From positions 1-64,000 of the forward strand of contig CAJTVY010000013.1 of NCBI GenBank assembly GCA_910579925.1: a stretch of 64,000 bases of DNA, written 5' to 3'. The notes under the pieces are model-generated. The model had not been told where the DNA came from. It saw only the letters and a program-made list of their open reading frames with translations, and did no database searches. Position 1 is the first letter of the stretch, and every line of letters starts with the position of its first letter. Of the stretch, positions 35,681-43,931 are shown piece by piece. The DNA comes from an uncultured Dorea sp. GTDB lineage: Bacteria > Bacillota > Clostridia > Lachnospirales > Lachnospiraceae. The translations under genes were made by a program, and so were the position numbers.

Positions 35681-36790
35681 CTACCTGACGCCCTTGAGAT
35701 GATTCATAAGGACAGAGGCAATATTTTCACAGGAAGCCTGTGTACAGACGGCGCCGATATTATATGCGACCATAGGCATGCCATATACAACGCAGGACTC
35801 TTTGTCCTGTCCAATGGTAAAGGCTCCGTTCTGACGCATCTTAAGAAGGCCGTCTGCTCCGTCGCGTCCCATGCCGGTCATGATGATACCAACCTTGTTA
35901 ACGGCAACGTTTGAGGCAATAGAATTAAACAGGACGTCCACGGACGGGCAGTGACCGCTTACCTTAGCGCCGGGACGGCACTGTACGGTATAGTTGCGTC
36001 CTGAACGAGTAACTTCCATCTGTTTAGCGCCGGGAGCAATGAGAGCCAGACCGGGACGAATGACATCCCCGTTCTTTGCCTCGCGGACCTCCATGTTACA
36101 GATCCGGTTCAGACGCTGTGCATACATCTCCGTAAATCCCTCCGGCATGTGCTGGGTAATGACAATACCGGGAATGTTGCCTGGAAGCCGCTTCAATACT
36201 TCCAGTGTCGCCTCGGTTCCGCCTGTAGAGGCGCCAAGCCCGATGATGGTAGAGTCCAGGACATTACGCGACAGCGCAGGAAATGGCATCGGCCTTGCCG
36301 TGCCTTGGGCGGTACGCTGACGTACGGCGCCTGGCGCTGTTGCCGGCGCCGGAACTGGTGAACCTGGGGCCGCGCCGGCCGGCTGGCTGATACGCACCTT
36401 TGCCTTGGCTGCCGTCGTAACCTTTGCTGTGAGAGCCTCGAAAAATGTCTGTTTTGAATTATGGACGGACATATCAGGCTTGCGTACGAAATCAACCGCA
36501 CCTGCTGAAAGTGCATCAAATACGCTTAGGTTCAGGGAAGATACCAGAACGACCGGGAGTGGATTCGTGGGAAGAAGCTGCTTTAAGAATTCGATTCCGT
36601 TAAGGCCTGGCATCTCCACGTCCAGAGTCAGAACATCTGGTTGTAACTGAGGAATCTTCTGTTTGGCATCATAGGCATTGATAGCATATCCGATTACTTC
36701 AATGCCCGGTTGTGAAGACAGATGTTGTATGAGCGCCTGCCGAAATAAAGAAGAATCGTCAACGACTAATACTTTAATATTGTTATTCAT
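35681..36790 (-). CDS. cheB: Chemotaxis methylesterase/deamidase CheB
   Basis: A 369-residue protein. The receiver domain (1-120) has VLVVDDSSLFRQAL and phospho-acceptor Asp in VLTLDVEMPGLNG. A long Ala/Pro/Gly linker (about 130-165) precedes the methylesterase domain with catalytic Ser in GLGASTGGTEATLEVL, His in VITQHMPEGF and Asp in IMTGMGRDGADGL. It removes methyl groups from chemoreceptors. Unlike many clusters it is not directly contiguous with cheR; a terminator and a structured repeat separate them, so it likely has its own promoter. Confidence 0.95.
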   Translation of the reverse strand: MNNNIKVLVVDDSSLFRQALIQHLSSQPGIEVIGYAINAYDAKQKIPQLQPDVLTLDVEMPGLNGIEFLKQLLPTNPLPVVLVSSLNLSVFDALSAGAVDFVRKPDMSVHNSKQTFFEALTAKVTTAAKAKVRISQPAGAAPGSPVPAPATAPGAVRQRTAQGTARPMPFPALSRNVLDSTIIGLGASTGGTEATLEVLKRLPGNIPGIVITQHMPEGFTEMYAQRLNRICNMEVREAKNGDVIRPGLALIAPGAKQMEVTRSGRNYTVQCRPGAKVSGHCPSVDVLFNSIASNVAVNKVGIIMTGMGRDGADGLLKMRQNGAFTIGQDKESCVVYGMPMVAYNIGAVCTQASCENIASVLMNHLKGVR

Positions 36791-36847
36791 AAAAGGTTCC
36801 TTTCTTACGCCAATACTGCGTATCCATTATTGTTGTAGGGTATACCC

Positions 36848-36901
36848 AAGGGCACACCGCAATGCATACCCTTCGGGTGGGTGGACTCCGTCCAATAAGG
36901 T
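36848..36901. repeat. 54-nt structured repeat, copy A
   Basis: It matches 50258-50311 without gaps at about 41 of 54 positions by my hand alignment. A hairpin ACCC (36868-36871) TTC GGGT (36875-36878) lies inside CACC (36855-36858) and GGTG (36880-36883). The inner hairpin's closing A-T pair is G-C in the other copy. It is located in the cheB 5' region. Confidence 0.5.
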
Positions 36902-36911
36902 ATAACCATGG

Positions 36912-36941
36912 AAAAGCCGCTTCTGAAACTTCAAAAGCAGC
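36912..36941 (-). terminator. Terminator of the cheA-cheW-cheR operon
   Basis: Read on the minus strand, GCTGCTTTTGAA pairs with TTCAGAAGCGGC (G-T pairs allowed), followed by TTTT, about 20 bases after the cheR stop. Confidence 0.65.
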
Positions 36942-36960
36942 CCCTTCCTTATGTTTTATA

Positions 36961-37773
36961 TCAAATTTTCCGATAGGTAGCAGGTTTCAGATATTTGTAG
37001 GGCGTAGTTGTCTTATTCAGGCTCTCTGAATGGCCGATCAAAAGGTAACCGCCGGGATTTGTCGCATTGAAAAAACGCTTTACTAACGCATCCTTGGTGG
37101 GCTGGTCAAAATATATCATTACATTCCTGCAGAATATCACATCGAATTTCAACTTGAACCGAATCGGATCCATCAGGTTAAATGTCCGAAAAATAACATT
37201 GGACTTAATCTCGGGGGACACGGTAAATGTGCCTGGCTCGCTGGCCGGGCGGAAGTATTTTGACTTCCAGCCAGGAGACAGTTCCTTTAACGCCTCTTCA
37301 TCGTATACTGCATTTTTTGCAGCTTTGAGTGCGTTTTGTGAAATATCAGTCGCAAGTACCCTGGTATCCCATGCGGCTGCCTTGGATCCGAAGAATTCCT
37401 TTAGGATCATTGAGATCGTATAAGGTTCTTCACCGGAAGAACATGCGGCGCTCCATATACTGAGTACTTTATCTTTCTTCGTCTCCACAAGATAGGGGAG
37501 AATGGTATCCTTGAACAGTTCAAAATGAGCCCCCTCACGCATAAAAAATGTGTAGTTGGTTGTAAGTTTATTCAGCATCAGTTCCAGGTCTTCCGGTTTT
37601 TTATTCGTAACCAGATTATCAATATACTCTGCAAAAGAAGAATATCCCAGGGAGACGATTGTATTGGAAAGACGTCCGACAATCAACTGGCGTTTCTTTG
37701 ACAGGTCTATTCCGTAGTTCTGATGAATGAACGTAATTAATGTATGAAAATCACGGTCATTAAGAGTTAGCAT
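36961..37773 (-). CDS. cheR: Chemotaxis methyltransferase CheR
   Basis: A 270-residue SAM-dependent methyltransferase that methylates glutamates on chemoreceptors. It has the N-terminal helical domain (FIHQNYGIDLSKKRQLIVGR), the SAM motif IWSAACSSGEEPYTISMIL, VLATDISQNALKAAK and DVIFCRNVMIYFD. Length is standard. It follows cheW by about 20 bp. Confidence 0.95.
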   Translation of the reverse strand: MLTLNDRDFHTLITFIHQNYGIDLSKKRQLIVGRLSNTIVSLGYSSFAEYIDNLVTNKKPEDLELMLNKLTTNYTFFMREGAHFELFKDTILPYLVETKKDKVLSIWSAACSSGEEPYTISMILKEFFGSKAAAWDTRVLATDISQNALKAAKNAVYDEEALKELSPGWKSKYFRPASEPGTFTVSPEIKSNVIFRTFNLMDPIRFKLKFDVIFCRNVMIYFDQPTKDALVKRFFNATNPGGYLLIGHSESLNKTTTPYKYLKPATYRKI

Positions 37774-37795
37774 AGTTCTGGCTCCTTTGTATTAG

Positions 37796-38275
37796 TTAGT
37801 ATGACTGAACAAGCTGTTCACAATCCAGGAACAGAATGACTGAACGTTCGGAAGAAGAGATCATTCCATTGATCAATTCCTGCTGGTTCTCTACCGGAAC
37901 CGGTGAGATCTTCTCCTGGTCGATATCCATTACCTGTTGGACTGCATCCACGATGATTCCGATGCAGATTGAGTTGATGTTCAACACGATGATGCAGGTT
38001 GAATTCGTATACTCAATGGATGGTTTCCCCATGCGCAGGCGAATGTCGATGATTGGAATGATCTGCCCGCGCAGATTAATGATTCCCTTGACATAATCCG
38101 GCACCAGAGGAACCATGGTAATTGCATGGTTCGTAATGATCTCAATAACATAGTTTGTGCTGACGCCAATATTAAGACCGTCTGAACTAAATGTTAAAAA
38201 TCGTTCCGTGGAAATTGGCGTCCCATCCTCCATAACTCCGTTCGCTGCTGTATTTACTGCTGTATCTGCTGACAT
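37796..38275 (-). CDS. cheW: Chemotaxis coupling protein CheW
   Basis: A 159-residue protein with a CheW beta-barrel fold: FLTFSSDGLNIGVSTNYVIEI, PDYVKGIINLRGQIIPIIDI and CIGIIVDAVQQVMDI. It bridges chemoreceptors and CheA. It lies between cheA and cheR in one operon. Confidence 0.95.
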   Translation of the reverse strand: MSADTAVNTAANGVMEDGTPISTERFLTFSSDGLNIGVSTNYVIEIITNHAITMVPLVPDYVKGIINLRGQIIPIIDIRLRMGKPSIEYTNSTCIIVLNINSICIGIIVDAVQQVMDIDQEKISPVPVENQQELINGMISSSERSVILFLDCEQLVQSY

Positions 38276-38302
38276 AATTATTCCTCCAGTTTTCTGTACA
38301 CT

Positions 38303-40447
38303 TTAATATTGCTGAGTCGCCGCATATAGGTTGCTGATATCCAGAATCAGACTGATATTACCGTCTCCAAGGATGGTGCAGCCGCCGATTCCGGAATGCT
38401 TGATATTGAAGTTGCCAAGGAACGGTGAGAGCGGCTTTACTACTACCTGCTGTTCTCCAAGCAGTTCATCAACAAACAGACAGTAGGATTTGTCTGCGGT
38501 CTCAACCCAGATGAGGATACCGTCTTCAATATTGGTTACTTCTGTCTCAATGTTATATAACTCGTGTATCCTTATAATAGGATAGAAAGCATCCAGGCAC
38601 TTAATAATCTCATTGCCGTTGGCATCCAGAATGACTTCTTCCTTCTGCGGCTTAAACGACTGGCGGATATTGGCAATCGGTATAGTAAACAGGGACTTGC
38701 CAACGGAAACTTCCATACCGTCTGTGATCGCCATGGTAAGAGGAATCTTAAGGGTGGTACAGCTTCCCTTGCCGGTTTCACTGGTAATAGAGATCGTTCC
38801 GCCTACGGCTTCTACATTCTTCTTAACGACGTCCATACCTACTCCGCGTCCGGAAAATTCAGTAACTTCCTCGTTGGTGGAGAAGCCTGGAAGCAATAGG
38901 AGAGACAGGATCTCTTTCTTGGAATAATCGCTTGCCGGTTTGGTGAGGATTCCGTTACGCTCTGCTTTCGCAAGGATCTTATCTGGATTCATGCCCTGTC
39001 CGTCGTCAGAAATAGAGATGATAACTTCGCTTCCTGTATGTGCGGCGGACAATACGATCTCTGCCTGTGGATTCTTGCCGGCCGCAATACGTTCTTCAGC
39101 CGTTGCCTCAACGCCGTGATCCATGGAGTTACGGACAATATGCATAATCGGATCGCCGATACTGTCTACAACCGTCTTATCAACCTCAGTATTCTCGCCC
39201 ACCAGAGTAAGGCGTACATCTTTATTAAGTTTCTTCTTCATATCGCGGACAATACGATTCATCTTCTGGAATGTTCCGGAAAGAGGAACCATTCGAAGAG
39301 ACATGGCAATGTCCTGAAGATCGTCTGTTAATTTGCGTAACTGACGGGCAGACTTCGTAAAGTTGTCAAGCTTCAGATTCTGCAGATCAGGAGAAGAGGT
39401 TACCATGGATTCTGTGATAACAATCTCTCCTACCAGCGCCACCAGGCTGTCAAGTTTTGACAGATTCACGCTGATCAGACTCTGCTTTACAGGCGCGCCG
39501 TTATGTGCAGACGTCGCCGCCGGTGCGGAAGCTGCAGAAGAAGCCGGCTGTCCGGCATTCTCAGAAGCAGAAGCAGTCGGCGCTGCCTGAGATGCGGAGC
39601 CAGATTCGGCTGAGGCCGGGTGTGCCGGCGCTGTCTGCGCTTTGTTAGCCGGCTTTGCAGAAGCATTCTCAATTACTTCATAGGAATGGATACTGTTCTG
39701 CAGTTTAACGGCCTGCAGGGCTCTCTCTAAATCCTCCGCTGAAGACACGGCAATGAAAAAGCCCTTCTCAACAATGGCCTCGCTTGTGTCAGAATTGGTC
39801 TCCACGTCATTGGGATAGTGTTCGAAAGCCAGGTCAATCTCCCGCAGCGCGGTAATTACCATAAACGCACGAAGATTCTCCATACCGGATCCCTCTTCGA
39901 AATGAATCCGTATGAAGTAAGGCATGGAACTCTCCGGACATCCTGCAAGTTCCTGATTGATCCGCGCGATTGCTTCCCCATCAGCTATCGGCATGTCTGA
40001 ATCAGCCGCCTCATCCTTGGAAGTATCAGCCGGGGCCTTGTCGCCGGAAGAACTGATTTTTTCCAAAAAACTATTAATATTTGCAATGATGTGGTCGATA
40101 TTAGTGCTAAGGGGCTCATCGTTTTCGATTTTTTCAACCTCTATACGAAGAGCATCCGTTGATTGGAACATCAGATTGAACAGATCATTTTTATGTGATT
40201 CGTCCAGAGCGTCCATTCCGTTTTCACGGATATAGAAGAATAGATCTTCTATATGATGTGCAATCTCCATCAATGTAGAGAATTCCATCATTGCAGACGA
40301 ACCTTTGATTGTATGCATGATCCGGAAAATCTCATTAACATCATTCGTTGTGAACGTTGCATTCTTTTCCGCTTCTATCAAGAGTTCATCCAGCTGTTCC
40401 ATAAGAGTGTTTGTCTCGTAAAGATACATTTCAAGCATGTTATCCAT
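38303..40447 (-). CDS. cheA: Chemotaxis histidine kinase CheA
   Basis: A 714-residue kinase. The Hpt (P1) domain has phospho-acceptor H45 in IMHTIKGSSAMME. A P2-like region (about 165-260), an Ala/Ser/Pro linker (about 265-320), the P3 dimerisation helices, the ATPase domain (MHIVRNSMDHGVEA, ISDDGQGMNPDKI, GRGVGMDVVKKNVEAVGG) and a C-terminal CheW-like domain follow. It drives flagellar reversal through CheY, which is not in the window. A sigma-28-like promoter lies just upstream. Confidence 0.96.
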   Translation of the reverse strand: MDNMLEMYLYETNTLMEQLDELLIEAEKNATFTTNDVNEIFRIMHTIKGSSAMMEFSTLMEIAHHIEDLFFYIRENGMDALDESHKNDLFNLMFQSTDALRIEVEKIENDEPLSTNIDHIIANINSFLEKISSSGDKAPADTSKDEAADSDMPIADGEAIARINQELAGCPESSMPYFIRIHFEEGSGMENLRAFMVITALREIDLAFEHYPNDVETNSDTSEAIVEKGFFIAVSSAEDLERALQAVKLQNSIHSYEVIENASAKPANKAQTAPAHPASAESGSASQAAPTASASENAGQPASSAASAPAATSAHNGAPVKQSLISVNLSKLDSLVALVGEIVITESMVTSSPDLQNLKLDNFTKSARQLRKLTDDLQDIAMSLRMVPLSGTFQKMNRIVRDMKKKLNKDVRLTLVGENTEVDKTVVDSIGDPIMHIVRNSMDHGVEATAEERIAAGKNPQAEIVLSAAHTGSEVIISISDDGQGMNPDKILAKAERNGILTKPASDYSKKEILSLLLLPGFSTNEEVTEFSGRGVGMDVVKKNVEAVGGTISITSETGKGSCTTLKIPLTMAITDGMEVSVGKSLFTIPIANIRQSFKPQKEEVILDANGNEIIKCLDAFYPIIRIHELYNIETEVTNIEDGILIWVETADKSYCLFVDELLGEQQVVVKPLSPFLGNFNIKHSGIGGCTILGDGNISLILDISNLYAATQQY

Positions 40448-40522
40448 AATCTTAGTACCGCCTTATCTAATAATGTTAATTATAATATGATTATAATATG
40501 TTAAAAAGTATTATTTTTATGT

Positions 40523-40550
40523 ATATCGTCATAATGGTGGAAAAGGATAA
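40523..40550 (-). promoter_or_regulatory. Putative sigma-28 promoter of cheA-cheW-cheR
   Basis: On the minus strand: TTAT (40550-40547), 16 bases, GACGATAT (40530-40523), 75 bases before the cheA start. AT-rich sigma-A-like elements are also present nearer the gene. Confidence 0.45.
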
Positions 40551-40576
40551 GAGTAAATTATAGAGTAGGTGAAAAA

Positions 40577-41998
40577 ATGTCAAATATTTTAAAAGTAACG
40601 AACCCAACTGTGGCATATGAGAACAATACGGTGAACAAGCAGACGCCATCCCAGCAGGCGGACGACTTAAGTATTAAGAATCCTGTCGAGGCGAACCGGG
40701 TAGGCAGAGCGGACGGAAGAACGGAGGCGGGAGGAGACGACGGAGGGCAGAAGGGTATCTCCTATGAATCGAACTTCGGCAGTTTCGTACAGTCCTTAAG
40801 GGATATGCCAAGGCTTGGGGAGATCATGACCAAGATGATCTTCGGCGGAATGGCCAATCTGGTGGAATCCGGGATCGGCAAGGGGACGGCGGAAGAGATT
40901 CAGGCGTTTTTTCAGATGCTTGAGATGTCCCCGGAGAAATTAAATGAATTTATGAAAAGCCAGATGGCAGGCGCCAACCGTCTGCAGGGGCCTTTGTTTG
41001 ACGTAATGCGTCAGATTATGGGCGAAGCGACGACGGTGGAATTAAAGGCCGGGGTTCTGGATTTTCTGAAAAAATATAACGACATGTCCTCGGGTAAGCA
41101 TATTCTTGAGAATATCAAGGGTACTCTTGAGGATATCGAAGGCCGTATGTTTCGAAATGACCGGGATGGGCTTCAGCGGCTTGCGGCCCGGCTGAAGCCG
41201 CATACGATGGCCAACAACGCTGCCAATGTGAGAATGCTCAAGGAACAGATTATTCCTTATATGGGAAAATATGTTGCGGATAACCGGGAGATGGGGAAGC
41301 TGCGCGACCTGGTGACGTTGGTTGCGTTTAACACGGCCCGTTATGAGAGCGGGGGACTTGAGAAGGTGGTTGCCGCATTCCAGAGACTGATGGATTTTCC
41401 GACCTTCAATAAGCATTTCCCGGGAATGACGGGGAAGGACCTGCGGGATATGCTGATGAATGTGGATTACGACCGGGCGGCCGGGAAGAATGAACTGACC
41501 GATAAGCTGCTGAATATTATGTCCGCAGGCGTGAAAGGAGAGGCCGGGATTGAGAACAGGGAACAGTTTATCAATATTATGCGGAGTGTGCTGGTGAATG
41601 AAAGCGTCTATATGCCGGTTATGCACGTGATGCTTCCTGTAATCCTGGACGGCGTGCCGATGTTTTCGGAGATGTGGGTGGATCCGGATGAGGAGTCGGG
41701 GAATCCAGGATCTAAGGAACGCGGGGTGAAGCTTCTGCTTAAGTTTGACATGAAAGATGTTGGCTTTTTTGATATAATGTTGTATTATGAGAAGGGAAAG
41801 ATAGATATGCTGCTCCACTATCCAGAGGAACTTTCGGGGCATGAGAGCGATATCCGCGAGAATATCCGTAAGATCATGCGTAAGAATGAACTGGAACTGG
41901 AGTATCTCGGCGTAGAACAGGGGAAGGCGCCGATTCCGGTACATACTGCATTCCCGAAGATATTCGAAAGGAGAAATTCGATCAATGTCACAATATGA
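40577..41998 (+). CDS. YlqG/FliK-like protein upstream of the FlhB-like gene
   Basis: A 473-residue protein with a disordered N-terminus (about 1-60; ENNTVNKQTPSQQADD), a helical middle (about 70-310) and a mixed C-terminal domain (MPVMHVMLPVILDGVPMFSEMW, LLLKFDMKDVGFFDIMLYYEKGKIDMLLHY) with the shape of FliK/YlqG C-terminal domains. It overlaps a YlqH (FlhB-like) gene by 14 bp, the ylqG-ylqH pairing known in Bacillus. A role in flagellar export control or hook-length control is inferred. It is divergent from cheA. Confidence 0.65.
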   Translation: MSNILKVTNPTVAYENNTVNKQTPSQQADDLSIKNPVEANRVGRADGRTEAGGDDGGQKGISYESNFGSFVQSLRDMPRLGEIMTKMIFGGMANLVESGIGKGTAEEIQAFFQMLEMSPEKLNEFMKSQMAGANRLQGPLFDVMRQIMGEATTVELKAGVLDFLKKYNDMSSGKHILENIKGTLEDIEGRMFRNDRDGLQRLAARLKPHTMANNAANVRMLKEQIIPYMGKYVADNREMGKLRDLVTLVAFNTARYESGGLEKVVAAFQRLMDFPTFNKHFPGMTGKDLRDMLMNVDYDRAAGKNELTDKLLNIMSAGVKGEAGIENREQFINIMRSVLVNESVYMPVMHVMLPVILDGVPMFSEMWVDPDEESGNPGSKERGVKLLLKFDMKDVGFFDIMLYYEKGKIDMLLHYPEELSGHESDIRENIRKIMRKNELELEYLGVEQGKAPIPVHTAFPKIFERRNSINVTI

Positions 41999-42350
41999 GG
42001 ACGTGATGAACAAGAAAGCAGTCGCGCTCCGGTATGATGAGAATAAAGACGTGGCGCCGGTGATTGTTGCATCGGGGCTTGGATATATGGCGGAGCGGAT
42101 TGTGGAGATGGCGAACGAGAACGGTGTGCCGGTCTATGAAGATAACTCGCTGGCGACGGTGCTGACGCAGTTAGATCTGGGTACGGCGATCCCGGAGGAG
42201 CTCTATCAGGCGATTGTGGATATCTATGCTTATTTTCTGAAATATAATCCCGAGAAGAAGCGGGAGGCTGAGGAAGCGAAGGCAAGAGCGGCGGCACAAG
42301 CGCAGGAAGAGAGTGAAAAGGGAGAAGAAGAGGTAGAAGAGAATGAATAA
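41985..42350 (+). CDS. FlhB-like (YlqH/FhlB) export-switch homologue
   Basis: A 121-residue protein corresponding to the cytoplasmic C-terminal domain of FlhB/EscU/YscU. It shows AVALRYDENKDVAPVIVASG, AERIVEMANENGVPVYEDN and LATVLTQLDLGTAIPEELYQ, followed by a charged Glu/Ala tail. The self-cleaving NPTH motif is absent, as in other stand-alone FhlB proteins. It may substitute for or compete with the FlhB C-terminus during flagellar export. The start at 41985 has AAAGGAG and lies inside the preceding gene. Confidence 0.88.
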   Translation: MSQYEDVMNKKAVALRYDENKDVAPVIVASGLGYMAERIVEMANENGVPVYEDNSLATVLTQLDLGTAIPEELYQAIVDIYAYFLKYNPEKKREAEEAKARAAAQAQEESEKGEEEVEENE

Positions 42351-42510
42351 GAGTTCCTGGGACAAAAGGGGCGTTTGATTATCGGATAAGCGGAGCCGGC
42401 GGGTTATGTGAACTTGCGACGGGCTTCGTTTTTATATGGAAGAGAATGCCTGTTTTGCATACTTTGTATGAAGACGGGCGCTGAAAGTACGGCCAGAGAA
42501 TAGTGTGGAC

Positions 42511-42537
42511 TAAGGAAATTTTAGGATTGGCCGATAT
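42511..42537 (+). promoter_or_regulatory. Putative sigma-28 promoter of the glycerol-phosphate cluster
   Basis: TAAG (42511-42514), 15 bases, GCCGATAT (42530-42537), 47 bases before the ATG at 42585. Of the copies in this window this is the closest to the classic TAAA-N15-GCCGATAT SigD consensus. Confidence 0.6.
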
Positions 42538-42584
42538 ATAAATTAGGTGTAAAAAATTAGAGACGGAAAGAGGAAGATGGGAGT

Positions 42585-43931
42585 ATGACGAAAGCGCAGA
42601 AAAAGCAGGCTGTGGATTCCCTGAAACTGCTTGGCCAGGCACATGACGGGATTAAGAAGATGATAGAAGCCGGGAATGACAAAGCGGCGCTGGATCTTTT
42701 GTCTCAGTGCCAGGAGTGCGCCATCCGGTTGGGAGAGATTATTGAAGCAGTAGAAGGTGAGAACTTTGTCACGATTCCTCTGATTGAGGACTATTGTGAA
42801 CTGGCATATCAGATCTATGAGAAGATTTTAAAGAACGGTCGGATCAATGTAAGTCAGGTGAATAAGGCGTTGCGTAGATCTCTGGTCAGGGTAGAGAACA
42901 GCGTGAAGAATGAGATTACAGAACGTATGGAGGTCGTATTCCTTCCATATAAAGCTTCTATGTGGGATTCGCTGGAAAGTGTGTGGAAGGCTGCGGACGA
43001 AGATCCCAATTGTGATGCATATGTCGTCCCCATTCCTTATTATGATAAGAACCCGGATGGAAGTTTCCGCAAGGAGCATTATGAAGGCGGCGAATATCCG
43101 GCGTATGTCCCGGTCACGAGTTATCGGGAATACGATTTTGGCATGAGAAAGCCGGATATGATCTTTATTCATAATCCATATGACGATTGTAATTATGTGA
43201 CGAGCGTAGCGCCGGAGTTTTATTCTGAGAATCTGAAACAATACACGGAGAAGCTGGTATATATTCCCTATTTTGTGCTCGGGGAGGTTGACCCGGATCA
43301 TAAGGAGGCCCTGGAGAAAATAGCGCATTTTTGTACTGCGCCGGGCGTTATTCATGCGGATGTGGTGATCGTTCAGTCTGAGAATATGCGAAAGGCGTAT
43401 ATTGATGTGCTGACCGGGGCTGCCGGAGAGAATACCAGACCTTATTGGGAGAAGAAGATCCTGGGACTTGGCTCGCCTAAGATGGATAAGGTGCTGGAAT
43501 CGTCCCGGGAAGCGTGGGAGGTGCCCTGGGAATGGAGGCAGATTCTTGAGAAGCCGGACGGGAGCAGGAAGAAAGTGATCTTGTATAACACCAGCGTGAC
43601 GGCGCTTTTGAATCAGGGAGAGAATATGATTAAAAAGATGCATTCTGTGTTTGATACGTTTAAAGAGAATGTGGAAGACGTTGCGCTTCTGTGGCGTCCT
43701 CACCCGCTGATGAAAGCTACCATAGAATCTATGCGTCCGCAGTTGTGGATGGATTATGAGAAGCTTGAGGAACGGTACCGGGAAGAAGGATGGGGAATCT
43801 ATGATGATACGGTTGAACTGAACCGGGCGATTGCGTTGTGCGACGCCTATTACGGGGATGGCAGCAGTCTGGTACAGCTATGCCAGAAGGCTGGAAAGCC
43901 GGTAATGATACAGAATGTGGAGATATTATGA
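42585..43931 (+). CDS. CDP-glycerol:glycerophosphotransferase-like enzyme
   Basis: A 448-residue protein. The N-terminal 110 residues are helical; the remainder resembles the GT-B-like TagB/TagF fold, with VEVVFLPYKASMWDSLESVW, VIVQSENMRKAYIDVL, the HP motif LLWRPHPLM and the C-terminal DAYYGDGSSLVQLCQKAGKPV block. Such enzymes transfer glycerol-phosphate or another polyol-phosphate from a CDP-activated donor to a polymer, glycan or protein-linked acceptor. It overlaps the next gene by 4 bp (ATGA). A sigma-28-like promoter suggests that the acceptor could be flagellar, which is inference. Confidence 0.75.
   Translation: MTKAQKKQAVDSLKLLGQAHDGIKKMIEAGNDKAALDLLSQCQECAIRLGEIIEAVEGENFVTIPLIEDYCELAYQIYEKILKNGRINVSQVNKALRRSLVRVENSVKNEITERMEVVFLPYKASMWDSLESVWKAADEDPNCDAYVVPIPYYDKNPDGSFRKEHYEGGEYPAYVPVTSYREYDFGMRKPDMIFIHNPYDDCNYVTSVAPEFYSENLKQYTEKLVYIPYFVLGEVDPDHKEALEKIAHFCTAPGVIHADVVIVQSENMRKAYIDVLTGAAGENTRPYWEKKILGLGSPKMDKVLESSREAWEVPWEWRQILEKPDGSRKKVILYNTSVTALLNQGENMIKKMHSVFDTFKENVEDVALLWRPHPLMKATIESMRPQLWMDYEKLEERYREEGWGIYDDTVELNRAIALCDAYYGDGSSLVQLCQKAGKPVMIQNVEIL

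Noticed and set aside
41042..42013. Long minus-strand frame (323 codons) opposite the YlqG-like gene
   Set aside because: Antisense shadow of a well-supported gene: no ribosome site, His/Arg-rich composition typical of reverse frames.
42828..43703. Minus-strand 291-codon frame opposite the CDP-glycerol transferase-like gene
   Set aside because: Antisense shadow with biased composition and no start signal.
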